This document shows, piece after piece, positions 13,901 to 26,900 of a stretch of 64,000 bases of DNA. Numbering within the stretch: position 1 is the first letter of the stretch; each line of letters opens with the position of its first letter. Source of the stretch: Peromyscus leucopus (taxonomy: Eukaryota > Chordata > Mammalia > Rodentia > Cricetidae); assembly GCF_004664715.2 (NCBI RefSeq), contig NC_051075.1, positions 27,212,715 through 27,276,714 of the forward strand, written 5' to 3'. Both the position numbers and the translations under genes were made by a program. Below the pieces are notes generated by a model. It searched no databases. It was not told the origin of the DNA and was given only the letters and a program-made list of their open reading frames with translations.

Positions 13901-16900
13901 TCTGAAAAGAATGGATGGACATATTCAAATGTCTGAACTGGTTAACTCAGAGTATAGGACCACAGGCATCTTTCTATTTTCTTTCTACCCATCTTTATTT
14001 TCTTTCCTTTTTGATTTCCAAAACAGTCTTTTTTTTTGGAGCTGAGGATTGAACCCAAGGCCTTGTGCTTGCTAGGCAAGTGCTCTACCACTGAGCTAAA
14101 TCCCCAACCCCTCCAAAACAATCTTTATTGATCCAGTTACATGTGCATAAATCATGCAGCATTAGCCAAAAGCTTCTGCTTACAGAGCTTCGTTTCTGCC
14201 TGCCTGGTCCTTGCCCTGCCTGTTTGCAACTACAGACCAATGAGCACAGACAAGGGCCCCTTTATTGGTTGCACAGCTAAAAACAAACAAATCAGAAACA
14301 AACAAAAAGTCTTCTCAATGAGGACAAGAAAGAGATGCCCCAAGTATGTCAGCCATTGCTGCAGCTGCCCAGAACTTGACATTTCTCTCTTTAATCCTCA
14401 ACTTCTGTCTTACAAAGAGCAGTCAGACCTGTGTGAGTCTGGACCTGTGCTCTGTGCTGGACGACATCGTTGTGAGACCAGCTTCAGTGTCCTCTTTCTT
14501 CTTTATGACCTCCACGGCCAGTGTTGAGATCAGAGGAGAACTGGACCAGAGCGGTCCTTGTCAATTTGCTTTTTTAAATGAGCAAAATGTTTAAAAAGAT
14601 TGAACTATACTGGATAGACATTGCTCTACTCAGTGATTATAGTAGTTGTATTTTGATTAGACCTGAAAAACATTAGTCTAACTTAAAAAGAAAAAAGAAA
14701 AGCTGCTGTCTGCAAAGAGTAGTATTAGCAGTGTGGAAGCTGCACAGAGGACTAGGACTGTCCTCAAGGCGGCTTCACGTGGCATGTATAACACGTGTGT
14801 CTTAGTGGGAGCTGCCGGAGCAGCAAGGACCAGTTCACCAGTTAGTCCATTGCTTCCTCCGGGCTCTTGGCCAGTCTTTCCCCAGTAATAGTGGAGACCC
14901 AGGTCTGTGTGTAGTGTTCCTCCAGATCCAAATTTCTTGTCTCAGTGGGTCATAAGATTTTTCAATAATTGATTTCTGTTGTATGTGAACATCTTCTAAC
15001 GGTCTCTCTCCTCCTCTAGTCTCTGCCCTTTTTGGTGATCATTTACAATGCTCTCCTTTTGGAGTCAGTGTTTCTATGTAACCCCAGGTCATCTTGAAGT
15101 CCTGACCCTTCTGCCTCAGCCTCCCACAAGCTGGCATTTATATAGGCTCATAATTACCATACCTGGCTGTATAGTACTCCCTTAAAGTATGTGGGCTGGC
15201 GAGATGGCTCAGTGCAGAAAAGCCCTTTCTGCTGAGCCTGATTGATGACTGGAATTCACTCCACAGTGGAAGGAGAGAACTGAGCCCTGCTAGTTGTCCT
15301 CTGACCTTTGCCTCCCTGAGCATGCAGATGCACCAGCACACACACAGACAGACAGACACACACAGACACACACACACTCACACACACATATACATACTAA
15401 TTTTTAAAAGTTTTAAGAATAAGTATGAGACAAAAGAGCTAGAGTGTATAATGGTAAAAGAATTCATGTTGTTTTGTAAGGCTTTGTATGATTCAGTTTT
15501 AGCAGAGCTTATATCCAACATTGATTTCTTTGCTAAGTGACTTGTTGGCGTTGACTGACAGCATAGATGGACATTTTTTTTTTCTGATATAGATGTAAAA
15601 TTTTTGCAGAAAACGTCTATACACTATTTCCTGTACATGCACCATTTACTATTAAGGTGTTTACGTAAATGGTCCTTTTGGTATGTATGTTTAATTAACT
15701 GGCGTTTTAGAATAATTACATACCATTACATTTAATTACTTAACTTTTTCATGTTTATTAAGCTTTTGAAACTGCCCTTTTGAGGCATAGTGCATTTCTT
15801 CTTATGTTAGATTGATTGACATGTTTTGGGAAATGATGCTTTAGAGGAATTCAGAGTTGAGGTTCTCTTCTTGGTCCCTTAATATTAGAGCTGTTTAGAG
15901 TTGTAGTAATTATAATGAAAGAAAAATGAATTTTTTAAAAAACAGCTGTATGCTAGTTTATACAGAATTCACAATTACGTAGAATTGTTCATTTCTCTCT
16001 GTGTGTGTGTGTGTGTGTGTGTGTCTGTGTCTGTGTCTGTGTTCGTATGTGTGTATAGAGGACAAGGATCAATGCTCAGTGTTTTCTTTACTTGCTTTCC
16101 ACCTTGTTTGTTGAGGAAATGTCTTTCAGCAAACCTGGAGTGTGTTAATCTGGCTACAACAGCTGCCCAGGGAGCCCCGGGGACCCTGCTTTTGCCCCCC
16201 CAGTACTGTAACAGGGCTTCGGGCTTGTTTTGCTAACCAGCTTTTATGGGGTCAGCATGTTTGTGTGGCCAGCACTTTACTGACTGAGCCGTCTCCCCAT
16301 TTTTGCGGGTGTCGGTAGTTGAGCAGTTGAAGTAAAGTTAAAGTCATTTTTCTTTCCAGTCTTAGTCTTGTCTGAGACACGGTCTCTCTCTAAACTGGAA
16401 AATGAGCATTTGTTATCAGCTAGCTTGAATGACAACATATGTAAAATTTTGGCTTAAACAGAAGACGGGGTAATTATGGTACTGGTGATTGAACCCAGGG
16501 CTTTGTGTGTTCTAGGCCAGGGCTCTACCACTCAGCTTTGTCCACCAGCCTGAACAGCAAGCGCCTGAGGTGACTTCTCCTTAGGCTGTAACAGACATTC
16601 AGCTGAAATGCCCGCCTCTGAAACACTCATCCTTATGGCCTTCCTCCAGTGGCTGTTACTTCTCAAGTTGAAAGTCAGAATTAGAATGTTGAAGTTTGAG
16701 AGATCTTCATAATAATCATACTAGCAATTTAAAATAGTGTATGTAGCATCTTAGTTAAAATAGTAAAAAGCAATGAGGCAAATGAAATATCGTAGAGATT
16801 TTGTGCTGCTGCTGAAGAATGTTTGGTTTGCTATTATCTGTAGTAATTGTCTACAGCTGTCTCACCCCGGGCACGCCCAATCTTGTCTGTCTTTGATAGG

Positions 16901-19900
16901 TTTTATTTTTATGAAATTCCTTTAGTTTTGTTCCGTTATGACTTTGAACATTTCTCTAGAGCGTATCAGAAGTCTGGAATCTGAGCAGGAGTCTTTGCCG
17001 TCAGAAATCACAGAGTTTGAAGACGAGAAACAGAAGCTTCAGCAGAAACTCCAAGTGATGACTGAGCTGTACCAAGAAAACGAAATGAAGCTTCACAGGT
17101 GAGAAGTGTTGGGTAACTCCACTGAATGGCAAGTAAAATGTTTTAAAGATTGTGTTACATATTCAAGGCCTTAAACATGTGATTATTAGACATGATCCGT
17201 TATATTGCATCATTCACTTTTCAGAACGTTATTTGATCTTGAAGCACACTTTTCTTCTCTGAAGATTATGTAAATAATGTTGGAATGTCCAAGCAATCTC
17301 ACAAAATATTCCTTAATGTTAGTAAGCATTTATCAAATTATTGCCTTGAACTAATGCTGACAGCCGGGTCAGGGAATCTCGAGTGGTCTCTTTGGGTGGA
17401 GCTGCCTGGCGTATGTAAAACTGATTCCTTCCCCCTGTGCTCTTTGCTCTAGTTAGTCAATGACAGTATCATTTGCCTTGTGTGCAGGGCAGCTGCTTGT
17501 CATCCTTAAATGCCCCTTTTGTATCCTGTATTTGTCTTCTCATCAGGTCTTGTCAGCCCCCCTAACTGTAATCTGATGGCATTTCACCCTCTTCCAGTAC
17601 TCTGCTTAAAGCCATTATGGCCGTAGTTGGCTTATCACCGTAGCTTCATGAATGTCTTTACACCTTAACCTCCTGCACTGTCTTTTCTCTGTAATCACAG
17701 AATAACTCTAAAAAAACGAATGATGGGTACTGTTATGGTCTCTTTTGGGCCCCCTAAGTGCATTTAAAGAGATTTAAAGCAAAACTTAATCTTAACCTAT
17801 CAGAGCCAAGCTTACAGCACTCACCTTCTGGCTGTCTCTAGCCTATTCTGTGTCTTGTTTCTTTGTTGCTCTCTATTGACACGGCTTTCTTGATTTTTGG
17901 TGTGCCAAGCACATCTGTATCTCAGTCTTTGATGCCTGTTCCTTTGGCTTGCAGTGGCTGGTGTATTCCTATGTGTTTGCATGGTTCGATCCTTCGTTTA
18001 GTTTGGGATGACAGGTTTAACTGTCATCTTAAAGAGGGCTGCCCCAACTCAAGCAGTGCCTGCTCTTCTGTTTCCTTCTCTTTTTGTGCTCCAAACATGC
18101 TCTCCTTCACCTCACACTGAACTTGAACTCTGTAAGAAATGCTGTGTTTTTGTTTATATTCCCAGTGCCTCAGCTGAGAGGAAAATGGTAGGTTTCCTAC
18201 AGATAAATATGTGCAGTGCAGTTAAATCTTGATGTTAGGGTGTGCTTGTGCATAGAAACGCCCAGATATAGGTAGAGAGAAGACCCTTAAGACACTGATC
18301 CAGCAATTTGCAGATTTTCAAGTACGAATTATAGCCTAGATTTTTCATTATACAACCCAGCAGACTTGCCTTTTTCTTGAGGAAGTTAATGATTTAAGTC
18401 CTTATCCATCATACATTCTGGATGTAAAGTTGGTGTGTTGATAAAATTTGTTTATAACCTTAAAGCCTGTTCTTACAGAGCTTTCATGGCCTTTCATGCT
18501 GAGAATGGTAAAGATTCTGAGATGCCCAGTGTGAGCACTGCCAGTTGAGGACTAACACAGCAACTTCTTTCAGTTCTCATTCTAGAAACAAGTGTTCTTC
18601 TCTGAGGGCCACTTCTTTTGAGAACTGTTTATTTGGTGACTTAGCTATTCGAATAGACCCCAAACACATGTGTGAGTGCTGTCAGGTGGGTCCCTGAGGG
18701 TGAGAAGGCCATGAGATATTTTGTGGACAAAATACGATGTATCAGGTAAACTTCATTTTGTCATAACTTACAGTGCTGTTGGCTGTAAGTTTAATGCTAG
18801 GAAATCTACAATATTATTTTGTTCAATGCTGTTTCATGTAGTCCATGCTGGCTTGACCTTAATACACAATCAGCTATGGCCTTTAACTTCTGATCTTTCT
18901 GCTTCCACTTCCCAAGTGCTTGGAACAGGTGTTTGCTGCCATTGTAGTTTTTATTTATTCATTTTTTTTAAAAAAAATTTACTATTTTAAATTATGTGTA
19001 TGTGTGTGGGTCTGTGCACGTGAGTGCCGGTACCTGCAGAAGTGTTGGATTCCCCTGGAACTGTATGTAGTTACAGACAACTGTGAATTGCCATGCGGAT
19101 GCTGGGAATTGAACCTGGGTTGTCTGGGAGAGCAGCCAGTGCTCTTAACCACTGAGCCATCTTTCCAGCCCCTCAGCCTTCTTTCTTATACAACCCAGGG
19201 GGTCGTACCACTTGTAGTGGGTGGGGACCCTCCTACATCAAACATTCATCAAAAGAATGCCCCATAAGCTTGACTACAGCCTAGTCTTGTGAGGTATTTT
19301 CTCAGTTGAGGCCCCCTCCCCTTTTTTTTTTCGAGACAAGGTTTCTCTGTAGTTTTGGAGCCTGTCCTGGATCTCTATAGACCAGGCTGGCCACGAACTC
19401 ACAGAGATCCGACTGGCTCTGCCTCCCGAGTGCTGGGATCAAAGGCATGTGCCACCACTGCCCGGCGAGCTTCCCTTTTTCCAAATTGCTGTAGTTTGTG
19501 AGAAGTTGGCTCAGCCGTTTTGAATCCCCAAACCTTACATGCTCTGTTCTGAAGGCACTTACTACTCTGAATTACGTCACCAGGTGTTCTTCAGGGTAGG
19601 ACGTAGGGAGTAGGAAGTTGGAGAACTGCTGAAATGTTAGACGACTAATTCTTGCCTGTGTAGGGTATAATTTAGGTTCAGTTATTTTCTAGATTTCTTT
19701 TGTTGTTGTTCAGTTATCTCTTAATGTTTTTCATAACTGATATACTGTGTTGCTTACACTTTTTGAAGTTTAATATTGGAAGGAAGTGAAATATTAGAAT
19801 ATAGGAGTTCAGTGTGCTGTTTTAAATATGTGACTTCTCTTTGAGGCTCCATCAGTGGGGTTTACTTTCACAGTATAATTTTAACTGTATTAGTTACTCT

Positions 19901-22418
19901 TCTGTTGCTGTGATAAAACACTATGATGAAAAACTAAACAAACGAAGTAACAAAACAAAACAAAACCCTAAAATCAAAAACACTGTGATCAAGGCACCTT
20001 GTAGAAGGGAGAGCTTACTTTCTCTCATACGGTTCAAAGAGAGAGCTTGTGATGGTGAGGGAGCTTGGGCAGGTTCTTGGAGCAGGAAGCTGAGAGGTCA
20101 TAACCTGAACTTGAAGAAGAGGGAGAAAAATGGAAGTAGGGCGAGGCTATGTGCTCCCAAGCTTGCTCCCAGTGACGGTCGTGTGACATGTAATGACATG
20201 TTGGTGAACTGTGAGCCACAGATATGGTGCTCTCCTGACAGTGCCACCCACTGACTCTTGGCCATCTTGGTTTGTGTAGGCACACTCGGACGTCCACAGA
20301 GTGATGAAATGGCTTGTGGGTTCATGTCTCAGAGAGCTGTTGTTACATGGTATATGCCTGTATCTGGCTTCTCTGTGCTGTATTTTCATTTTTGGGCAAT
20401 GGAGATAATAGTCGCTTCTGTAGAGCTGCTGACTAGTTAAATAGCTCACACAAAAGTCTAGCAACAGTTCTGGCACACACTAATGGTTCAGCGGGTTACC
20501 TGTTACCTACTATTAGTACAAAAAAAAATTAGTGCAGGATTAGTGCTGGTGCTCATATTATTTATTATTATTATTAACTACCAATTAAAAATATAGGGGC
20601 TGCACACCTTTCATCTTAGTACTCAAGAAGCAGAGGCAGGAGGATCTTTGTGAACTAGAGGCCAGTCTGGTCTACAGAGTGAGTTCCAGGTCTACATTGT
20701 GAGACCAACAAACAAACAAACAAACAAACAAACAAAACAACAACCCTAGGCGCATGCCTTTAATCCCAGCACCGGGGAGGCAGAGGCAGGTGGATCTCTG
20801 TGATTTCGAGGCCAGCCTGATCTACAAAGTGAGTTCCAGGACAGCCAGGGCTGTTACACACAGAAACCCTGTCTCAAAAAAACCAAAGCAAAAAAAAAAA
20901 AAAAAAAAAAAATCCATAATTTTAGTTGTTGGTTTCTTGTTTACAAACAATGCTTTATTACAGAAAACCTTGATAAATGATAGTCTTTACTGTTTTTATT
21001 AATATTTATCATGGACAAATTATGATAATGTAAAACACAAGAGACTGTTAATACCAATAGCACTGTAATGAACACTGTGATCTTGGGTTTATAATGTTAA
21101 ATTTCATATCAGAAATATACAGACTTTTTGCATATGACCTTTGCAGTGGTGTATGGAAATTGCTTTGTGGGGTGCGCCAGTTCCAATGTGATTTTAAAAA
21201 TGTAGTTGATTATATGTATGACATAATTTAAAAGAAATAAAATACTCTTTGTTTTAAGGAAATTAACAGTAGAAGAAAATTACCGATTAGAGAAAGAGAA
21301 AAAACTTTCCAAAGTAAAGGAGAGGATCAGCTATGCGGCCGAGGAGCTGGAGACCTGCAGGTATGAAGTGCTCTTTCTCTTGGGGATGCTGAGCACCAGC
21401 AGGAGCAGTGACAAAATGGCCATCCTGGATCTCACTCTGTAGCCCAGGCTGGCCTCGATCTCACAGAGATCCACCTGCCTCTGCCTCCCGAGTGCTGGGA
21501 CTAAAGGTGTGTGCCACCACCACCCAGTGAATTGGCTTATTTTTATTTCATTACTTTGCATTTGAATATCTTGGTATTTTGCAGATATTCAGAAAATATA
21601 AAAAGTAAAAAGTTTTCTTGGGGCTGGAGAGATGGCTCAGTGGTTAAGAGCATTGTCTGCTCTTCTTGAGGTCCTGAGTTCAATTCCCAGCAACCACATG
21701 GTGGCTCACAACCATCTGTAATGAGATCTGGTGCTCTCTTCTGGCTTGCAGACAGAACACTGTATGCATAATAAATCTTTAAAAAAAAAAAAGTTTTCTT
21801 TTCAGGGACTTTGATATTTAAGTACAGACATATTTTTTAATAATACCAAGAAGTTTGTAAATAGTTATGAATGCTGTGTGTGGTGGCACTGGGAGGTGGA
21901 ACAGAATGATCATAAGATTAAGGCTAACCCTGGCTAAATAGTGAGTTTGAAGCCATCTTGGGCTACATGAGACCCTGTCTCAAGAAGAAAACGGAGAGAG
22001 CAGCTAATTCAGGTTCCTTGGGTTTTGTTCAAAGGGGAAGAATGTACACAGTATTAACATTCAGTGAGTGTGCCCCTGAAGAGCAAGGCACACAGCATTT
22101 TAGTAGTAAATGCTTAGCTGTATAGTTTTTGGTAACACTAGAATGTCTGTTAGAAAAAGACACAGAAGTTCGAGTCTCAGGAACATTCTTTACCTTGGGA
22201 AGAGGGGTTTTGTCTAGAAGGACAAATTATTTTCTTTGTAAGTTATGTTTTTATCTTGTAAGAGTTCCTCTCCTGAGCTGGGTGGGGGTGGTGCATGCCT
22301 TTATCCCAGCACTATGGATGGAAGAGGCAGGTGGAGCTCTGAGTTCAAGGCCAGTCTGGTCTACAGAGCGAGTTCCAGGGCAGCCAGGGCTACACAGAGA
22401 AACCCTGACTTGAAGAAC

Positions 22419-22468
<50 letters not shown>

Positions 22469-23864
22469 AAATAAATAGTTCCTTTCTTGGGACTCTGTTA
22501 AGATTACAGGATCTGAGTTACTCTTTCAGGATTTTTCTTCCTGAAAAAGAAAACCAGAGGATCAGGCATGGTGGCATGTACCTGTGACTCCTGCACTTAG
22601 GACGTAGAGATAGAAAGATTAAAACTAAGCTTGAGGCCAGGCTGGGTGAGACCTTGTGTATTGTATAAATCCTTTGTGATGTTGTTTTAGCCACACCCAA
22701 GCAATAGTTCTCACAAGGTTTGATTGAGGTTAGAATTAGAGGAAGAAAGGATGTACTTTAAAATCTCTCAGCATCTCTCAAAGACAAGTCTTGGGGTTAT
22801 ACTTAAAATAAGGTAGAACACTCTGTATTCTTATAGCCATGTGCTCATTCCTTATTATATATTACTACAGTGGAATTACTACAGTGGAATAACTACTTGT
22901 TCCTTATAGACAGCGTGCCAAGGATCTGGAAGAAGAGCTGGAGAGAACGATTCACTCTTATCAAGGGCAGGTATGTGTGAGGCTGCTGTGTGCACACAAT
23001 AGAGCACTCGGACTCTAGAACAGCTGCGGGACTGCAGCTCCATCCCTGCTGAAGTGTTCCTGAAACTGTGAAATAGTCCCAGGGAGCCAAAGATGCTGAA
23101 GTCAAAAAATTCTGAAACTTTTCTGTCTTTGGGAACGAGGATTATATAGTCCCCAAAAATGTCTCTCACCATTGCAGTCCCATATGTGCTTGTTATCTGT
23201 TCCTTGGAAACTTTTGTAGTTGATCATTACATGAGGTGTGCTGGCATTAAAAAAGTTTACATTCAATTTTTGTTTAAAAGTTCAGTAGAGTAGATCATAC
23301 ATATTCATGAAGGATGCTTTCAGAATGCTTATAGTGCTTCAGAGATGCCTGGACAGTTCGAGTTTATGGTTTGTGCCTTAAAGTTTAGTGGTGGGAATGA
23401 ATGTTTTTATTTAAAAATAATTTTAATCATTTTATTTTTTAGGTTATAGCTCATGAAAAAAAAGCACATGATAATTGGGTAAGTTTTAAGTTCACCTAAA
23501 GCCCTTTTGTCAAATTTCTTCCAGAAAATATACAACTCATTTTAGATTAGGTAAAAATAGAGACAGTATTTAAAAAATAATCACTTTCTATTAATTTAAT
23601 TAATTTTACCAGTAATGAAATCATGTTACAAATCATACCATAGGAGGCACTAAGAAGTAACCATCTTTTATTTTATATTTTTCATTCTGAATACAATTAG
23701 TTAAAAAATCACAAAGGAATTCTGGGGGTTGGAGAGATGGCTCTGTGGTTAAGAGCACTTTCTGCTCTTCTAGAGGACCTGATGTGCGTTTGGTTCTGAG
23801 CATATCAGATCGCGCACAGGTGCCTGTAATTTTAGTTCCAGGTGATTTGACACCCTCTTCTGTC

Positions 23865-23909
<45 letters not shown>

Positions 23910-26900
23910 CGTGTGCATATGTATGTGTCACACAGCAGGCACCTTGTAATTCCAGTTGTACCACATTCAGGCAGAACACTCATACACGTAAAACCAAATA
24001 AAATTTTAAGACATTTAAGTAAATTGTTACATTTTACTAGCTAACATTGGTGCAACATTCCTTTTTGTTCAAAATTGATTTTATGATTACATATTGGAAA
24101 ATAATTACACTTACACACTCAAAATCCTTTTTTTCTTTTTTTTTAGAGATAGGATTTCTCTGTGTGTCCCTGGCTATCTTGGAACTCACTATATAGATCA
24201 GGCTAGCCTCAGAGGTCCATCTGCCTCTGCCTCCCGAATACCACCACTGCCCAGCCAAAAAAATCTTTTTTGATAGTACTAAAATATATTTAAGCTATGT
24301 TTTCTGTGAATGTTTGTTCGTTGGCTAAAGTCAATTCTCATGTGTATTTCTCATGTGAAAACTAATTTGAAAGTAGAGTTCCTTTTACTTGTAAATAGTT
24401 AATAGTTATAGATTATTATATTATATTATATTATATTATATTATATTATATTATATTATATTATATTATATTATAGTCTTTGTCTACTGATATGGTAAGT
24501 TCACTTTTTGCATTTGATCTTGTTGCTTGAGTTATCTCCAGTCCAGCCCGCCCAGGCCAGAAGCCACTCAGACCCAAATAAACATACAGATGCTTATATT
24601 ATTTAAACTGTTTGGCTTAATGGCTCAGGCTTCTTGTTATCTAGTTCTTATATCTTAAATTAACCCATTTCTATCAATCTATAAGTTGCTACGTGGCTTG
24701 TGGCTTACTGGTACTTTTACATCATGTTTTTTCTGTCTCTGGCTGGTGACTCCTGACTCAGCCTTCCTGTTCCCAGAATTCTCTTCTCTGCTTGTCCTGC
24801 CTATTCTTCCTGCCTGGCTACTGGCCAATCAGCGTTTTGTTTATCAACCAAATCAGAGCAACACATTCACAGCATCCCCAGCACTTCCTTTTTTCTTTTT
24901 TTCAAAAGGGAAGGTTTTAACTTTAACATAGTAAAATTACATATAACAAAACAATTATCAAGCAAGAATTACAGTTACAATATCTAGTCTATTTATAATA
25001 TCTAGTCTATTTGTATTTGGCAAAATTAAAGAAGATATCCTATTAGACATCCCCAGCATGATCAATCTCATGTTTTATCTACTCTACATCTAATCTGTAG
25101 AGTCTAGTATTTGTACATTGTTCTATACTTAATTGATTGTATGTAGTTATTAAAAGCATGATCTGTATTGGCATTCTGTGAAACTGTTTTAGACCTTTGT
25201 AGTTTCCCAGAATTATGGGCATAATGACCATCCGTTTTCATTGACTTTGCCCTAAGCTTATCTGCTAGCATGCCTCTTATGATTGGATATTTACATCATC
25301 AAATAATTTTAGGCCCCAATTTTGCATTTAAATAGCAACATTCATTAACAAGTACCAATTAAACACCAGCTTTATGTTCATGCTTTTGGCTGGTATGAAA
25401 CTGATTCCCTTTTTGAATAATTCTCTAAATTTAAAATGTTTATATTGACTCAAATAAATGCAGACTCGTCTGGTTTGGGTTGTGACATTATGTGCCATCA
25501 TGCTGATATTTATGCTGCTCTTGCATTTTTTAAGTTTGTATGGATATAGTTTCAAATGTATTATTTTCTTCAAGCTGGTAGCTCGGACTTGTGAAAGAAA
25601 CCTCAATGATTTAAGGAAAGAAAATGCTCACAACAGACAAAAGTAAGTATTCATGGGAATGCTTTAAAAGCTTGAAATAATTTTTTCAGTATGTAACACT
25701 TGTATAAGGATAAATTTAAAAAAATTGTAGCAAATCCACATAGTTTGTTATGAAATATCTAGTTTTACTAGTTGTGAAGTTTTAATTTTTTTTGTTTGAA
25801 GTATTTTTCTTAGGCTACTACAGTGGCTATTACACTTTAAAGAAGGTTTTACAAGTTACACTGTAAAAAGTGTCACTTAAAAAAAAATTAAGCCAGTATG
25901 AGTGGAGAAAAAGAAGAGTGGGCAAAAGAAAGGCTGTGTCTCTTGACACAGTGATGCTTAGAGTATCAGTGTTCTCCATCTCTAAGTAGATAAAGTGATT
26001 CTTGTCTCAGCCTTGGTTTGTTGTTTGGCATCATGTTATGCAATAAGAAAGTGAAAGAAAAAATAAAAGTGTGCAATAAAAAGGAAGCATAAATGCTTTT
26101 ATCTATGGGTGGTAACAGTCTTGAAGAGTGTTAGACTTGCTTGCCAAATTGTACTTTTGGCATCATTAAAAACTTCCTTCTGTCTTCTGGCTTATAGCTC
26201 AGAAATTAAAGTCAAACAGTTGCTTTATTTCAAGTCTAAGGATCAGGAACTAAACAGTTGTTTAAAAATGCAAATCTAAAGATACAAAGTTTAGAAATAA
26301 TAGTTGTATCAATTAATGGGATTTCCAATTTTACAAGGGGAAGTGTAGGTGACTCAGAGTAGAGGTTCTGTGCTGTAGCCCCGGCCTTTTCATTTAGGAG
26401 TCAGTTAAGTCCCTGCCTCAGTTTCCTTAGTTATAAAATGACACATTTGCACTAGTTTATCTTGGATGGTTCTACTTCAGAAGTGTAGATTCTGCGAGAT
26501 AGCAGTCATCAAAGTCTAGTTTTAAAGAGCCAAGCAGTTCTAAACATGAGTATCTCTAAGGAGAAGCTAGTCACCTCCAAGTAAGTGTGGGAATTGTAGA
26601 AAGGTATCCGGGCAGACCAGTGCTGGGCCTTTTTCTTTTCATCAGAGGTTGAGCTTGTGAGAGAAGCTGGTTTGGAAGTGGCCTTTGCTTAAAATGTGCT
26701 GTTTTTTTGGCTGAGTAACTTTGAGTAACTTAGAGATGTTTATTATTTGTTTACAGATTAACTGAAGCAGAGTTGAAATTAGAACGTTTAGAAAAAGATC
26801 CTTATGCACTTGATGTTCCAAATACAGCATTTGGCAGAGGTAGTCTTTTTTTAACCCCTTGTTTAAAATACACATTGTGTATCCATATATATTGTATATA

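Noticed and set aside
15985..16236. Open frame across the (TG)n tract
   Set aside because: Low-complexity translation of a microsatellite; the same holds for frames over the CA/TG tracts at 2060, 23640, 27240 and 47578.
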